A stretch of DNA of 64,000 nucleotides from Mallotus nudiflorus. Taxonomy: Eukaryota; Streptophyta; Magnoliopsida; Malpighiales; Euphorbiaceae. The notes below the pieces were generated by a model. It did not search any database. It worked only from the letters and a program-made list of their open reading frames with translations, and was not told where the DNA came from. Location of the stretch: contig CANTUR010000417.1 of assembly GCA_947683625.1 (NCBI GenBank), positions 310,001 to 374,000 on the forward strand. Direction: 5' to 3'. Position 1 is the stretch's first letter, and each line of letters starts with the position of its first letter. This document shows, one piece after another, positions 34,473-44,604 of this stretch. Made by a program: the position numbers and the translations under genes.

Positions 34473-37144
34473 TCAAGCATCTGATCCCATACCCTCAGGG
34501 TCATCTTCTCCCCTGGCACCGCCGCCGCTCCTATCTTCGTCCTCGTCGTCCTCATCAATCTGGAATATATCAATATGACGCTTGAGAGTAGCGATCCTCA
34601 CCCTGCTAGCCTCATATCGATCCTATTCAGACAAATAACAGGTTAGTAAACCATGCAAGCATGCATACATGTAGAAAGTGATGAAGTTCTTACCCTCCAC
34701 TATTGGGTGACCTCCAACATGTCATCTCTCTGGGCCTCTATCATGCGATACATATATAGACCTTGCTCTAGCAGAATCTGCATTATCAAAATAAATGTTA
34801 GAACTAACAGTTGGTTTGAGAATTATAGTGAAAGTAGGTCAGGGAAAAGAACATACATGAGTAGCACTGCCAGGGGTGCATGCAGGGGTCAGGTCCCCAT
34901 CCAAAGTCAAGAACTGACGCGATAACTCCCCAAGGGGAACCCAATATTGGGCTAGGGGGTCGGGAACATAGATGAAGATGCCTAGGATAAACTCAGAACC
35001 TAGGGCAGCAGTTGGCCTGGCTTCTCATAGGCAGCGGAAGTCTCCTCTCTACCTGGATCTAGTCGACGCCTCAAGGGCTCTCTCTCCCGCACTCGAGACC
35101 TAACCAGGGCCACGGGCCTAGCAGGCGCATCCTAAAGACGAAAATAGGAGGAACATGCTAAGGATGCAGTGAATTTGTAATAAAAAGGGAACCAGTGAGG
35201 ATTTACCTTAGAAGTAGAAGCGGCCTAGAAGGGGACCGTCAGTAGAAGGTGGGTGTGGATGAACTCTACATACCGGCTCTTCACGCGAACTGTATGGTCC
35301 ATAGCTGGTGAGCCCACAACAACCTGAGCTAGGTCATCGCCCTCCAGCTTATGAGGCTAAAGCATACTGTCAGGAGGGGACCTGGGGACCTACCTAGCTC
35401 TAACGCCTGCCCTCCAGTTCAAGACCCGTTCCCCCAAGTACCAAGCTCAATACCCAGGGCCACAAAGGAGTGCCCTCTTTCGGGTGAAAGGCCTAGAGCA
35501 AGTAATCTCAATGGTCCAAGTGTCCTTGGACCCCCACAAGTCGTTCCGAATCTGCAAAAAGGAAAAAAGAGGGAGATGTCAATATGTAAGTAAATTGAAT
35601 GGAGATAATTTACTAATAAGTAAGTTTGTGCTTTGCAGGTACCGCATCCTATGTCAGCGAGTTCAGGTGCTACCTGTGGATGTGAACTCGCACGAGGTGG
35701 CTCTTCACAATGCGACTGGCACCCCAACTACCGAGGGCAGGGAAATGGTCTCCCACTCGGGTAACGCCCATAAGCAACTCTAGCTCTAGAGCCCAAACCT
35801 AAAAAATAGAATGGGAGAAGTTGAGAAGACTAATGTAAATAATGGGGGCCAAAACAAGACAAGGAAAAAAGGGGGTCGTGACATACCAGGACAGCATGCT
35901 AAAAGCCGTAAAACCTCCTAGCCCCTCGGACCACCTCATCCATGCTCTGGTATAAGTATGCCAAGGCGCAACTACCCCAGTCGAATGTGGGAACCTGATC
36001 AAGATCCCGAAGGGTCGATAGGAACATCATATCGATGGAGCTGGTAGTGTCGGCAAAGAGGGTGGTATCGAGCAGGTAAACCAAGAAAGACCTCACCACC
36101 TGGTCAATCTAAAGGAGAGAGATCATCGCTACGACCTGATCTCGAGTGTAAAAACCCCTGATCGAGTCCATCTTAAGGGTATGAGTCCCCTTCATGTCAG
36201 GAGTCATCCTCAAAAGCCTCTCGATATATGCAGCCTTATCCAGAGACAGCTGATGTAGACTCACATCGAAGGGAACAGGATCCCCGATGCAGGCAATCCC
36301 CGTGATGGCAGCAAATGATACCAGGTCTAGAGTAAGCTCGTCGAACGGAAGGTGGAAGGTGTGAGTCGTATCAAACCACCTCTCCATCAGAGCATGCAAT
36401 GGCTGGTAGTCCATGTGCCCTTGCTCGAATGGAAGTGAGAGTACGAAGTCCTCGAACCCTGTCTCCTGAATTTGCTCCTCTGCTCGTCAGTCAAGTCACT
36501 GAAAAAGACCCGGGCTCCATGAAAATTCCCAGCACCTTTGAAAGTTTGAGCATCATGCTGCAAATAAAGAGATAGGGAAGTAAAATTTATGCATTTTGTG
36601 GTCTCAGGGAGAAATTCAAAATGGATGTACACATAAATGGTGAAGTTCCTCTCTGTTGATGAAGCGATCGCCTCATCACAGAGGCGATAGGAGATTGCCT
36701 CTTCACAGAAGCCTATCAAAGAGGCAATCGACTCTGTGAAGAGGCGATGGGAGATCGCCTCTTCATAAAAGCCCATCATCTCATCGATGAGGCGATCGCC
36801 TCATAAGAGAGAAGATTGCCTAATTGAAGAAGCGATCGCCTCTGTAAGGCGCAGACAGGAACAATGTTCAATTTTTGACGCAATGAGGCATAAATTCCAT
36901 ATTTTGTTTGATTAAATAAATGTCCTAGAATGATAATTATGCAAGATTAACCCCTAACCTAATGAAATTTTACAGGAAATTTTAGGGTACTAACCTCTCC
37001 GAATGCGGAAGAGCAGATGTGAGACCCTATGTCTACTAGAAGCATAATCAAGTCTCTACGGGTCAATCCCAGACTCCTAGAAGCACTAACGAGGGGCGAA
37101 ATATGATCCCACTGAGGTACAGGGGGTGTTCTGTTGTTCTTCAT
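34473..37144 (-). pseudogene. Antisense plant-mobile-domain (PMD) gene in the Tat-like element, multi-exon
   Basis: Exons deduced on the minus strand: A 37144-36995 (MKNNRTPP..., donor GTTAGT); B from 36557 (acceptor TTTGCAG) to about 35881, holding the PMD core LHALMERWFDTTHTFHLPF, TGIACIGDPVPF, FLVYLLDTTLF and FDWGSCALAYLYQ; one near 35800-35640 (AYGRYPSGRPFP); one near 35345-35205 (VGSPAMDHTVRVKSRYVEF); one near 35132-34859 (PDPLAQYWVPLGELSRQF); one at 34777-34694 (LLEQGLYMYRMIEAQRDDM); and a last one at 34622-34473 with an acidic tail, DEDDEDED. Breaks are a 1-base frameshift near 36465 and TAG stops near 36109, 35897 and 34703. PMD is shared by the MAIN/MAIL nuclear proteins and several transposons. 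Antisense ORFs are known in Tat elements. Confidence 0.75.
36655..36845. repeat. Second GCGATCGC palindrome cluster, inside PMD intron 1
   Basis: Full and mutated copies of GAGGCGATCGCCTC (cores near 36665, 36792, 36834, plus variants) lie within the intron between PMD exons A and B. The antisense translation gives repeated EAIAS-like residues that are not part of the protein. Confidence 0.85.
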
Positions 37145-37393
37145 CGACTGAAAAGTGGGAAGAGATACAGGGAGTACAAGAAGTATAAGGAAAAAAAGAG
37201 AGGAAAAGAAAAGGTGACAAAGATAGAAGGGAGAAAGGACAAAAGGAAAAGAGTTGTTTTTATAGCAAGCAAAGATGTAGGGTTTTCCCCTAAAAAAAAA
37301 AAAAAAGATGATGAGAACGATGGGTGAAAATTAGTGCCATATACTAGGGAGGTGGAACTCAAAGTATGAATTTTTGAAGTGAAGTTTCTAGAA
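37145..37393. other. Region upstream of the antisense PMD gene
   Basis: A purine-rich plus strand (AAGAAAGG-type runs, A14 at 37292-37306) lies directly before the ATG of the antisense gene, so it would be its promoter or 5' UTR. The reading frames on both strands here are low-complexity. No TATA box was resolved. Confidence 0.4.
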
Positions 37394-37845
37394 GACAGGG
37401 TTGTTTGGGTTTGAATCCCCGAAGCTCAAGGATCGAGATGGGTTGTTCGGGTTTGAATCCCTGAAGCTCAAAGACAGGGTTATTCGGGTTTGAATCCTTG
37501 AAGCTCAAAGACAGGGTTGTTCGGGTTTGAATCCTTGAAGCTCAAAGACAGGGTTGTTCGTGTTTGAATCCCTGAAGCTTAAAGACAGGGTTGTTCGGGT
37601 TTTAATCCCCAAAGCTCAAAGACAGGGTTGTTCGGGTTTGAATCCCTGAAGCTTAAAGACAGGGTTGTTCGGGTTTTAATCCCTAAAGCTCAAAGACAGG
37701 GTTGTTCGGGTTTGAATCCCCGAAGCTCAAAGACAAGGCTTTTTGGGTTTTAAATCCCTGAAGCTCAAAGGCAAGGCTGTTCGGGTTTGAATCCCCGAAG
37801 CTCAAGGATCGAGATGACTGTTCGGGTAGTATCCCCGAGGTTGAA
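37394..37845 (+). repeat. 37-bp minisatellite, about 12 copies
   Basis: The unit is GACAGGGTTGTTCGGGTTTG followed by AATCCCTGAAGCTCAAA. There are about twelve tandem copies with a few substitutions. The second and last copies have the variant start GATCGAGATG. It lies between the antisense genes and the polypurine tract. Confidence 0.95.
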
Positions 37846-37854
37846 AGCAGAAAG

Positions 37855-38265
37855 AAAACTGGCCAGGAAAACCCAGAAGTCTATGTCCCCGAAGGAATGA
37901 GGATCGGACCAGTAAAATCCGGAAGCCACATCCCAAATGGTTATCAGGGCAGGAAAACCCAAGAATCATGTTTCAGGTATTATGATAATCAGGCCAGGAA
38001 AACCCGAGAGTCAAGTTTCTTATGTTGTGATAATTGGGCCAGGAAAACCCGAGAATCATGATTTATGTGTTGTGATGATTCAGGCTAGAAAAACCCAAGA
38101 ATCATGTTTCAGGTGACTGATGGTTGGGCCAAGAAAACCCATAAGTCTATGTCCCCAGCAGGACAATAATCAAGCCAGGAAAACCCAAGGTTAACAGTCT
38201 TTGAATACTTTATCAAATATTAATGAGTGGCTGATCGGGCCAGGAAAACCCGAGGATCACGGTCA
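37855..38265 (+). repeat. About 45-bp diverged minisatellite, 8-9 copies
   Basis: The recurring core GGGCCAGGAAAACCCGAGAA is followed by a TCATGTTTCAGG-type spacer of variable length. The copies are more diverged than those of the adjacent 37-bp array. Pre-LTR tandem repeats are common in Tat/Ogre elements. Confidence 0.9.
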
Positions 38266-38393
38266 TATTTCAGAATTAAAGAATTCATCTCTCGGGTGAG
38301 ACCCGAGAGTCAGGTGTGTTGCTTATGTTATTATTTATTTGTTGTTGTGCATGTGATTTTTGAAAAATGGTCATTGCATGCATTTGATTTTTC

Positions 38394-38412
38394 AAAAAAT
38401 CAGGGGAAAAAC
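38394..38412 (+). promoter_or_regulatory. Polypurine tract of the Tat-like element
   Basis: AAAAAATCAGGGGAAAAAC immediately precedes TGTAGACACC, the 3' LTR start. It has the expected purine-rich composition and position. Confidence 0.75.
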
Positions 38413-40031
38413 TGTAGACACCTGATTCGGTCGGCCCGTGTTAGGGGACAAATTAGGGTTGCTCAGTTCGATCGGCTCGTCGTCAAGCCCAATGATGAGA
38501 ATATGAACTTGGACATGAGGTTGAAGCCTGAATCACTAAGTGGAAAGTGGACTTGAAAACCCAAAGCCTGAAAACCCAAAAACTGAGCCCAACTATCAAG
38601 ATTTGGATCAAGCCCGTCTGGCCCAGCGTAGGCCCGGGCCAAAGGGGCATCGCCTCAGTGTAATGAGGCGATTGCCTCACCGATGAGGAGCCACCCCTGT
38701 GGCAGCCATGACAACCAAGTGGCGTGGGCCCCACTCTCCAGACCTCTTTCTTGCGTGAGGGAAAGATTTTTAGGGAAAGAAAAAAGGCTATAAGAGCTCA
38801 TGATGGGCTAAGAGGCTTAGGGGCATGGGAAAGCTAAAGAATAAAAGGGAAAAAAAGAGAGAGAAGAAAGGGGGTGGTGAAGAAAAGAAAAAGAGGGAGA
38901 GCTCTGAAAAAAAAGACACAGAAGGAGAAAGGAGGAGAAGAAGGAAAACATCCTGAAGGATGAAAGGAGGTCCACTTTCCCATAAAAGAAGAAGGAAGAA
39001 ACTTGTGTCAAGGAGAGATATCACATCCTAGCAAGGATCTCAATCAAAATAGCTCTGAAGGCCTCTTATTTTGATATAATATCTACACTTAAACTTGATA
39101 TGTTCATCATTTTGTATGTTCTTACTTGTGTGTAACTAAGTCTTTAGCATATTTTAGGTTTATCTCTAGTGTGTCTTGCTTGATATCTTATTTTATTGAT
39201 GGACCTTTGAATATTTTTATATGTAGTCATAGTATGATAAGTGTAGAGTGTGTATATGCATGTTTTGGTTACTTACAGTAGAAGTTTGTACATCTTGGGA
39301 GTCAGAGTCGACCTGGTGATCAGGCGATGCCTCTTCACAGAGGCGTCGCCTCATCTCAATGAGGCTATCGCCTCTTCAATGAGGCGATCGCCCCATTGAC
39401 AGGCCTCCAAGAGGCCCTACTTTTACATGTGATTCACATCCTTGTGGCATTGAGGCAGGTTCCCCTGTTGATGAGGTGTCGCCTCATCAATGAGGCGACC
39501 GCCTCATTGACAGGGTTAACCCGCTTCCTGCTTCATTTTTTTTTGTTTGCTATGACGTATGCTTTAATATGTCCCCTTTTGACCTTAAATATGTCTATAT
39601 AATTGCATGATGGTGATTATCTTGATTATTTGATGGTTTTTTTTTAGTCCGTAATATTAAAACCCCTTTTTTTATATATATAGAGCCTCCTTGTAAGTAT
39701 CGTTACATGTGATTCCATTTTTTATGAGAAGAAGGGCTAACCGTGTGTTATTTCCAGGAATTACTTGGTAATTTCTGTCATCGAGTAGTCACTTTTGCTA
39801 GTTACCTCTTACATATTGCCGCTTTTATGTTATTTTAATAATTTATTTTTGGTATATATTTGGTTTATTTTCTGTATATTATTAGTTTATTTAGTTAAAA
39901 AGCTTTGTAATCCTTAACCCCTTCCCCTTTTAATTTTGAATATATGGTTGTAAATTATTATTTATTTTATCTACTGCATTTTTTTAGTGTTGGGTCTTAA
40001 AGGCATGAAATTGGACTAATGTGTAAACTCA
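38413..40031 (+). repeat. 3' LTR of the Tat-like element (right-truncated)
   Basis: Starts TGTAGACACC at 38413. The segment 39310-40031 aligns with 24250-24957 in the 5' LTR and stops matching after AAACTCA at 40031, so about the last 350 bp of that copy are lost here. It carries GCGATCGC-type palindromes and diverged forms near 38645-38690 and 39320-39500. The pyrimidine-only minus-strand reading frames at 38788-39024 come from a purine run, not a gene. Confidence 0.85.
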
Positions 40032-40199
40032 TTTGGTAAACCCACTAGTACTGATCTTGAATACTGTGATAATTCTTAGTAACCATATGGATGTACACTG
40101 CAAGTTCATTTCCACAGCCTATAAAGAATCCCTTTCTCAGATTACAACATCAACCCTATATCATTAACTTGGGCATCTCCTATCAACATATCATTCTAT

Positions 40200-40350
40200 G
40201 GTGATATGTCATGATGACATGCTATGATGAATGTCATGATGAGATGATATAACGAAATGTTATGATGAAATGCTAGAATGAAATGTCATGATGAAATGCT
40301 GTAATGAGATGCTATGATGATATGATGAAATGCTATAATGATATAAGGTC
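40200..40350 (+). repeat. ATGATGAAATGCT short tandem repeat (copy 1)
   Basis: A degenerate 12-13-bp unit (ATGATGAAATGCT, ATGTCATGATG) is repeated about ten times inside the relic internal region. The second copy is at about 44762-44916. Confidence 0.8.
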
Positions 40351-40401
40351 TTATCCTCTAAAGTTCATGTAACCCTCATATCAATCAGTCTTCTTCAGTA
40401 C

Positions 40402-40990
40402 TTGGAAGCTATTCTAATAAACATCTGTTCACATAATCTTCCTATTCTTCTGAGTTATGCGGGTCATAAGAGCAGCAATTCTAGAGAATTCTATTTAGAT
40501 TTCCTAACCCAAAAAATTACAGATCTCAATGGATTCAGTCAGTTTGGGCCGCTCAGATGCTGTTTTGATCTTTTGTGGATCAACTCGAATTCTATCTTTA
40601 AATGCCACAATTCTAAGAAAAACAACACTCTCCATCCAATGATCATACTTTTTGAATTCAGCATAAAGCTGACATTCTCTTAGTGTCTGTAGTATAGTCC
40701 TCAAGTGATATATGTGCCCTTTCATTCACTTCGAATACACTAGTATATCATTAATGAAGACTACTACAAATTGATCCATAACTAATGATAACCCGACTTC
40801 AAATCAACTTTAGAAAAGAACTGTGCACCCTGTAGCTGATCAGACAGGTCATTTATCCTCAAAAGAGGATACTTGTCCTTCACTGTTACCCTATTCATCT
40901 CTCTGCAGTCAATGCACAGTCTCAAGGTACCATCCTTCTTTCTTACAACAGGACTAGTGCACCCCAAAGAGAAACATAAGGTCTGACAAA
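40402..40990 (-). pseudogene. Reverse transcriptase relic (copy 1)
   Basis: The minus-strand pieces CTSPVVRKKDGTLRLCIDCRE, NKYPLLRINDLSDQLQGAQFFSK-like text and LRTILQTLRECQLYAEFKKYD are Tekay RT motifs. The YxDD segment near 40745-40770 is degenerate. A deletion joins the 'KSGYH' region directly to sequence beyond the catalytic box. Non-functional. Confidence 0.8.
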
Positions 40991-42372
40991 ACCTTGGTCA
41001 TACAACTCTTGCAATTGCTCCTATAGCTCTGCAAGAGTCATTTTGTAAGGCTACGTTGAAATAGAAGTTATATCAGGAACCACATCAATCCAGAATTCAA
41101 TCTCTGTAAGGTGGTAAACCTAGTAACTCACAGGCAATTAAAACATCTGGGAGAGACAACTTCTCTATTGAAGTATACTCAACTAGAGTCAGATATTCCT
41201 GATAACCCTTTCACATCTCATCAAGATTAATTACACCCAAAAGACTGAATTCACAATAACTCTCTGAATCTCAATTCTCGGTTCAGATGTCAATATATTA
41301 TGCTTAATCCTGTAACACATAATTCTACCAGCCTCCTCTTATACTGTATTACGTCTTCAGCATGACATATCAGATTGAAGAGTTTACAGGTAATCTTCTC
41401 AACTGATTGCTCTTCCTTTACTCTATGCAATAGCTGATACAGGTAATTATCCTTCCTTAAAGGTGGATGGAAGTATCTTAGAAATCCCCCTTTAACTCAA
41501 ATTATGTGTTGCAGTAAGAACTGACAGCTTGCCATAAGGAATATAAGAGTGCTTCGTCTTCATTAGACATTTTCCAATTCCCCCATCAAAGCATATCAAA
41601 TAACTGCCAAACTTGACTAAATGCTATCAAACTCTTATTAATCTTGGCTATCCTAGCCACAATTGTTGCACGTTCAAGTCCAAAAGGAATGCTTGTACTG
41701 CTTACAATGACTACCTTAACCCTTGAGTTATAGTTGCCTCTAACCTACCCCTATACTAGATAGGTGTAGTAGAGCTGGAACTATAACCACAACTTGAACT
41801 TAAAAAGACTGATTATCAATATTGTCTCTGCAGAAGAAATAATTCACATTCACCGTGCTGAAAAGATATGGAAATCAAAAGAATTCAGAATATAGAATAT
41901 ACGCAGAATTGACATGTCTCAAGTTCTCGACTGAAAAAGAAATTACATCTATTGAACGATCGAAGGTATCAGTACCGTATCATGTGAAACTCCTGTTGTA
42001 GAAGCAACATCATTGCAATGCTAAGCCACCAGCTCCTCATTCAGTTATTCCCACTGTCAACAGCTATCATCAGGCCTTCTAAATCCATCTCTACCCCTAT
42101 GCCTAACAGGATGCGTAGGGGGTAGAACCTCATGCTCAGAAGATCAACTATCATTGATCTCATCGATCGATGGAGCGACTCACGCTCGAGGCAATCAACA
42201 AGGAGCAAAAATAAACAAATAGTTCAAACAATCACAACATCAAACACCCTAACGGTTACGCGGAATTCCTAATGCAAGGAAGACTTTTCAAAGACATAAC
42301 TGAACCTAATTCACTGTAGTAGTTCCAAAGAAAACATGACTCAACAACCTAGGTCCACATCTCTAAACCTAT
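40991..42372 (-). pseudogene. Protease/gag relic of the decayed element (copy 1)
   Basis: No open frame longer than about 60 codons remains. Position between RT and PBS, and local likeness to 18300-18480 (CCAATCCAGAATTCAATCTC region) and 20150-20300, show that this was protease and gag. The near-identical counterpart is 45560-46953. Confidence 0.6.
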
Positions 42373-42385
42373 GCTCTGATACCAA
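42373..42385 (-). promoter_or_regulatory. Primer-binding site, initiator Met-tRNA type (copy 1)
   Basis: TTGGTATCAGAGC on the minus strand lies three bases inside the LTR that ends at 42389. Confidence 0.9.
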
Positions 42386-42388
42386 CTT

Positions 42389-43142
42389 TGTCATGACCCA
42401 AACTAGGAGTCATGACCGGCGCTAGGAAACGGGAATTCTTTCGAATCCAGAACCCGTAGCAAGCCTAAGAAAATAAAATCATACAATAAATAAATAAAAG
42501 TACGACTAAATTAAAATTTTTCTGAATCAATAAATAAAATAAATACTCCAAATCCTTTTATAAATGAATACATATTCGTATAATGTTCAAATACAAATTC
42601 TTAGAGTATTTAATATCCAAACAAAATAATACACTTCCAAAAATTCTAAAAAAAATTATAGCATGTAGATTAAGCTTCTAGGAACAAAGTTTGTGAAGGA
42701 ATTTTTCATGAATCAATCAAACTAAAGCTAAAAAAAATTCGAAACCCAAAATGGCTGATTTGAAGAAATTGAAACCTAAGCAATTCTAGACCAAATCAAG
42801 TGAAACAAAGCTTGGAATCACACTCACCAGAGCTCAAGGAGAAGATAGAGACTGACAGCATCAAATTTGGTGGTCGGAAAGTGCTGGTCAGAGTTAAGTC
42901 AATTTTTGGCTTTTTGATGAAAATCTGGCCAAACAACGCCAGAAATGGAAGCTTGGGACATCGGGAATGGCTGGAAGGGAAGGTGACACACCGAAAAGCA
43001 TAGTGACAGCAAAGAAAACCAGCTTGAAATGGCTGAAAATGGCTGAAAACGTGTTGGGAGGAAGAAGATGAAGGAGGGGCAAAACTGTAATTAAGGCAAC
43101 CTTGATTTTTTTGTTAAAAAAAACATGTATATATGTATATAC

Positions 43143-43176
<34 letters not shown>

Positions 43177-43623
43177 ACCTTATATATATTATAATAATAT
43201 AATCCCACACACAAATGATATTCACCACACAAATATTTTATTATATTTAATAATTTATACACTTAAAATTAATTAATTAATACAAAAATTAAATAATAAA
43301 ATTAAGGAAATTAATTAAGCTCTAATTAAGTTAAATAAGCACACATATACAATTTATTTTAGCACTTTAAAATTATATATGAGTTCATGCAAATTCATAA
43401 AACTAGTCAAAATAAATAGTATTAAATTATTTACGTGTCAATTTCTCCGAAAATACAATTTTTGGGAAAATTTTACGTAAAGTACTTAAAATAATATAAA
43501 ATAATTAAAATTAGTTTTAAACAAACAACAAACTCATAAAATATCATAAATATATATACAAAAATTATTAACACTGCATATCCTGATGCAGTATAAAAAT
43601 ATTTAAAAACTCGGGATATTATA
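42389..43623 (-). repeat. Short LTR shared between two internal regions
   Basis: 1235 bp. The right end is mutated to TTATA from TTACA. Positions 42389-42640 match the end of the long LTR, then jump at about 42640 to sequence equivalent to about 14490 onward, so roughly 2 kb of the full LTR is missing. A TA microsatellite lies at about 43138-43175. It is flanked by a PBS on one side and a polypurine-like tract (GAGGAAAGAC, 43624-43633) on the other. Confidence 0.88.
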
Positions 43624-44604
43624 GTCTTTCCTCCTTACAAGAATTCATCCCCGAATTCCAAAAAGAAAATTACAAGATCAAGAAAGGAAGAGATACGGAT
43701 AAAAAGCTTGTATCTCAACTTCAGTCTCTCACGTAAGCTCTTTCACTTTGTTGCCACGTCACAGAACCTTGATCATCTGAATCTAGTTCAAACATAACTA
43801 TCGAGCTTGATAATTTACAATCATAACTGATTCCTTCTCAAACTTCAGATCTTCATTCAGTTCTATATTGTTCAACGCGTCTCATCACACCACTTTTCAG
43901 AGACATCTTCAGAATTACAGTCTTCAATCTGAAACTCCATATCTCTGCATCTAGGATCCATATCGCTCTTATGATCACAATAACTTCTTCGTTGTATTCT
44001 AAACTATCTCATATCTAATTAAGATTTCTTTTCATAAAAGCCTCAGGTGGTGTCATTCCAATACTGCTATGGTAGCTGTTATTATAAGTGAATTTTATAA
44101 GTAGCATATAATCAACCTAGCTACCTTCTAGATCCAAAACACACATCTTCAATATATTATTTAGTGTCTGGATCATCCTCTCAGACTGTCATCTATCTGA
44201 GGATGAAAAGCAGTATTGAAATCCAATCAGGTGTCTATTACTCCCCACAATCTCTGCCAAAATCGAAAGGTAAACACTGTACCTTTACCATATACAATGG
44301 ACACAGGTAGTCCATACAGGCACACAATATGCTTCATATGCAGATTAGCCCTCTTAGCTACTGAATAAGTGGCTTCCACTGGCCAAAAATTAGCTGACTT
44401 GGTCAATTTGTCTACAATCATTCCAACGGAATCATATTCACCCTTCGAACGAGGTAACCAACCAAAAAAATTATCATAATTCTCTCTTATTTCCACCCAA
44501 ATTCAAAAGAGATCGAAACTTCCCAGAAGACTTCTGATGTTCAGCTTTCACCGACTGGTAATTTTAACACTTAAAAATACAATCAGTCACCTCCTTCTAT
44601 AATC
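43624..44604 (-). pseudogene. Integrase relic
   Basis: The minus-strand frame at 44227-44496 has GEYDSVGMIVDKLTKSANF, VEATYSVAKRANLHMKHIV and VYGKGTVFTFRFW, matching the Tekay integrase core at 16400-16600. The second catalytic Asp is lost (YGKG for SDRG). Integrase-like text on either side is full of stops. This segment is not present in the left, cut-off copy. Confidence 0.82.

Larger units (their letters stand above)
24241..40031 (+). mobile_element. Tat/Ogre-like Ty3-gypsy element with antisense genes, both LTRs truncated
   Basis: The order is: partial 5' LTR, tRNA-Arg-type PBS (25307-25324), leader, gag, protease, RT, RNase H, second RNase H, integrase, a 5-kb region with two antisense genes, minisatellites, polypurine tract, partial 3' LTR (38413-40031). 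The two RNase H domains, the DNGS protease motif and the PBS TGGCGACTCTACTGGGGA are marks of the Tat clade. The 5' LTR lacks about its first 900 bp and the 3' LTR its last about 1 kb, so no target duplication can be found. The full LTR was about 2 kb. All open frames are broken. Confidence 0.88.

Noticed and set aside
37394..37845. Tandem repeats considered as a CRISPR-like array
   Set aside because: Units are contiguous 37-bp repeats without unique spacers, inside a plant retrotransposon. This is a minisatellite.
38788..39024. Leu/Phe/Ser-rich minus-strand frames resembling membrane segments
   Set aside because: They are translations of a purine-rich plus-strand run in the Tat-like LTR. There is no conserved motif.
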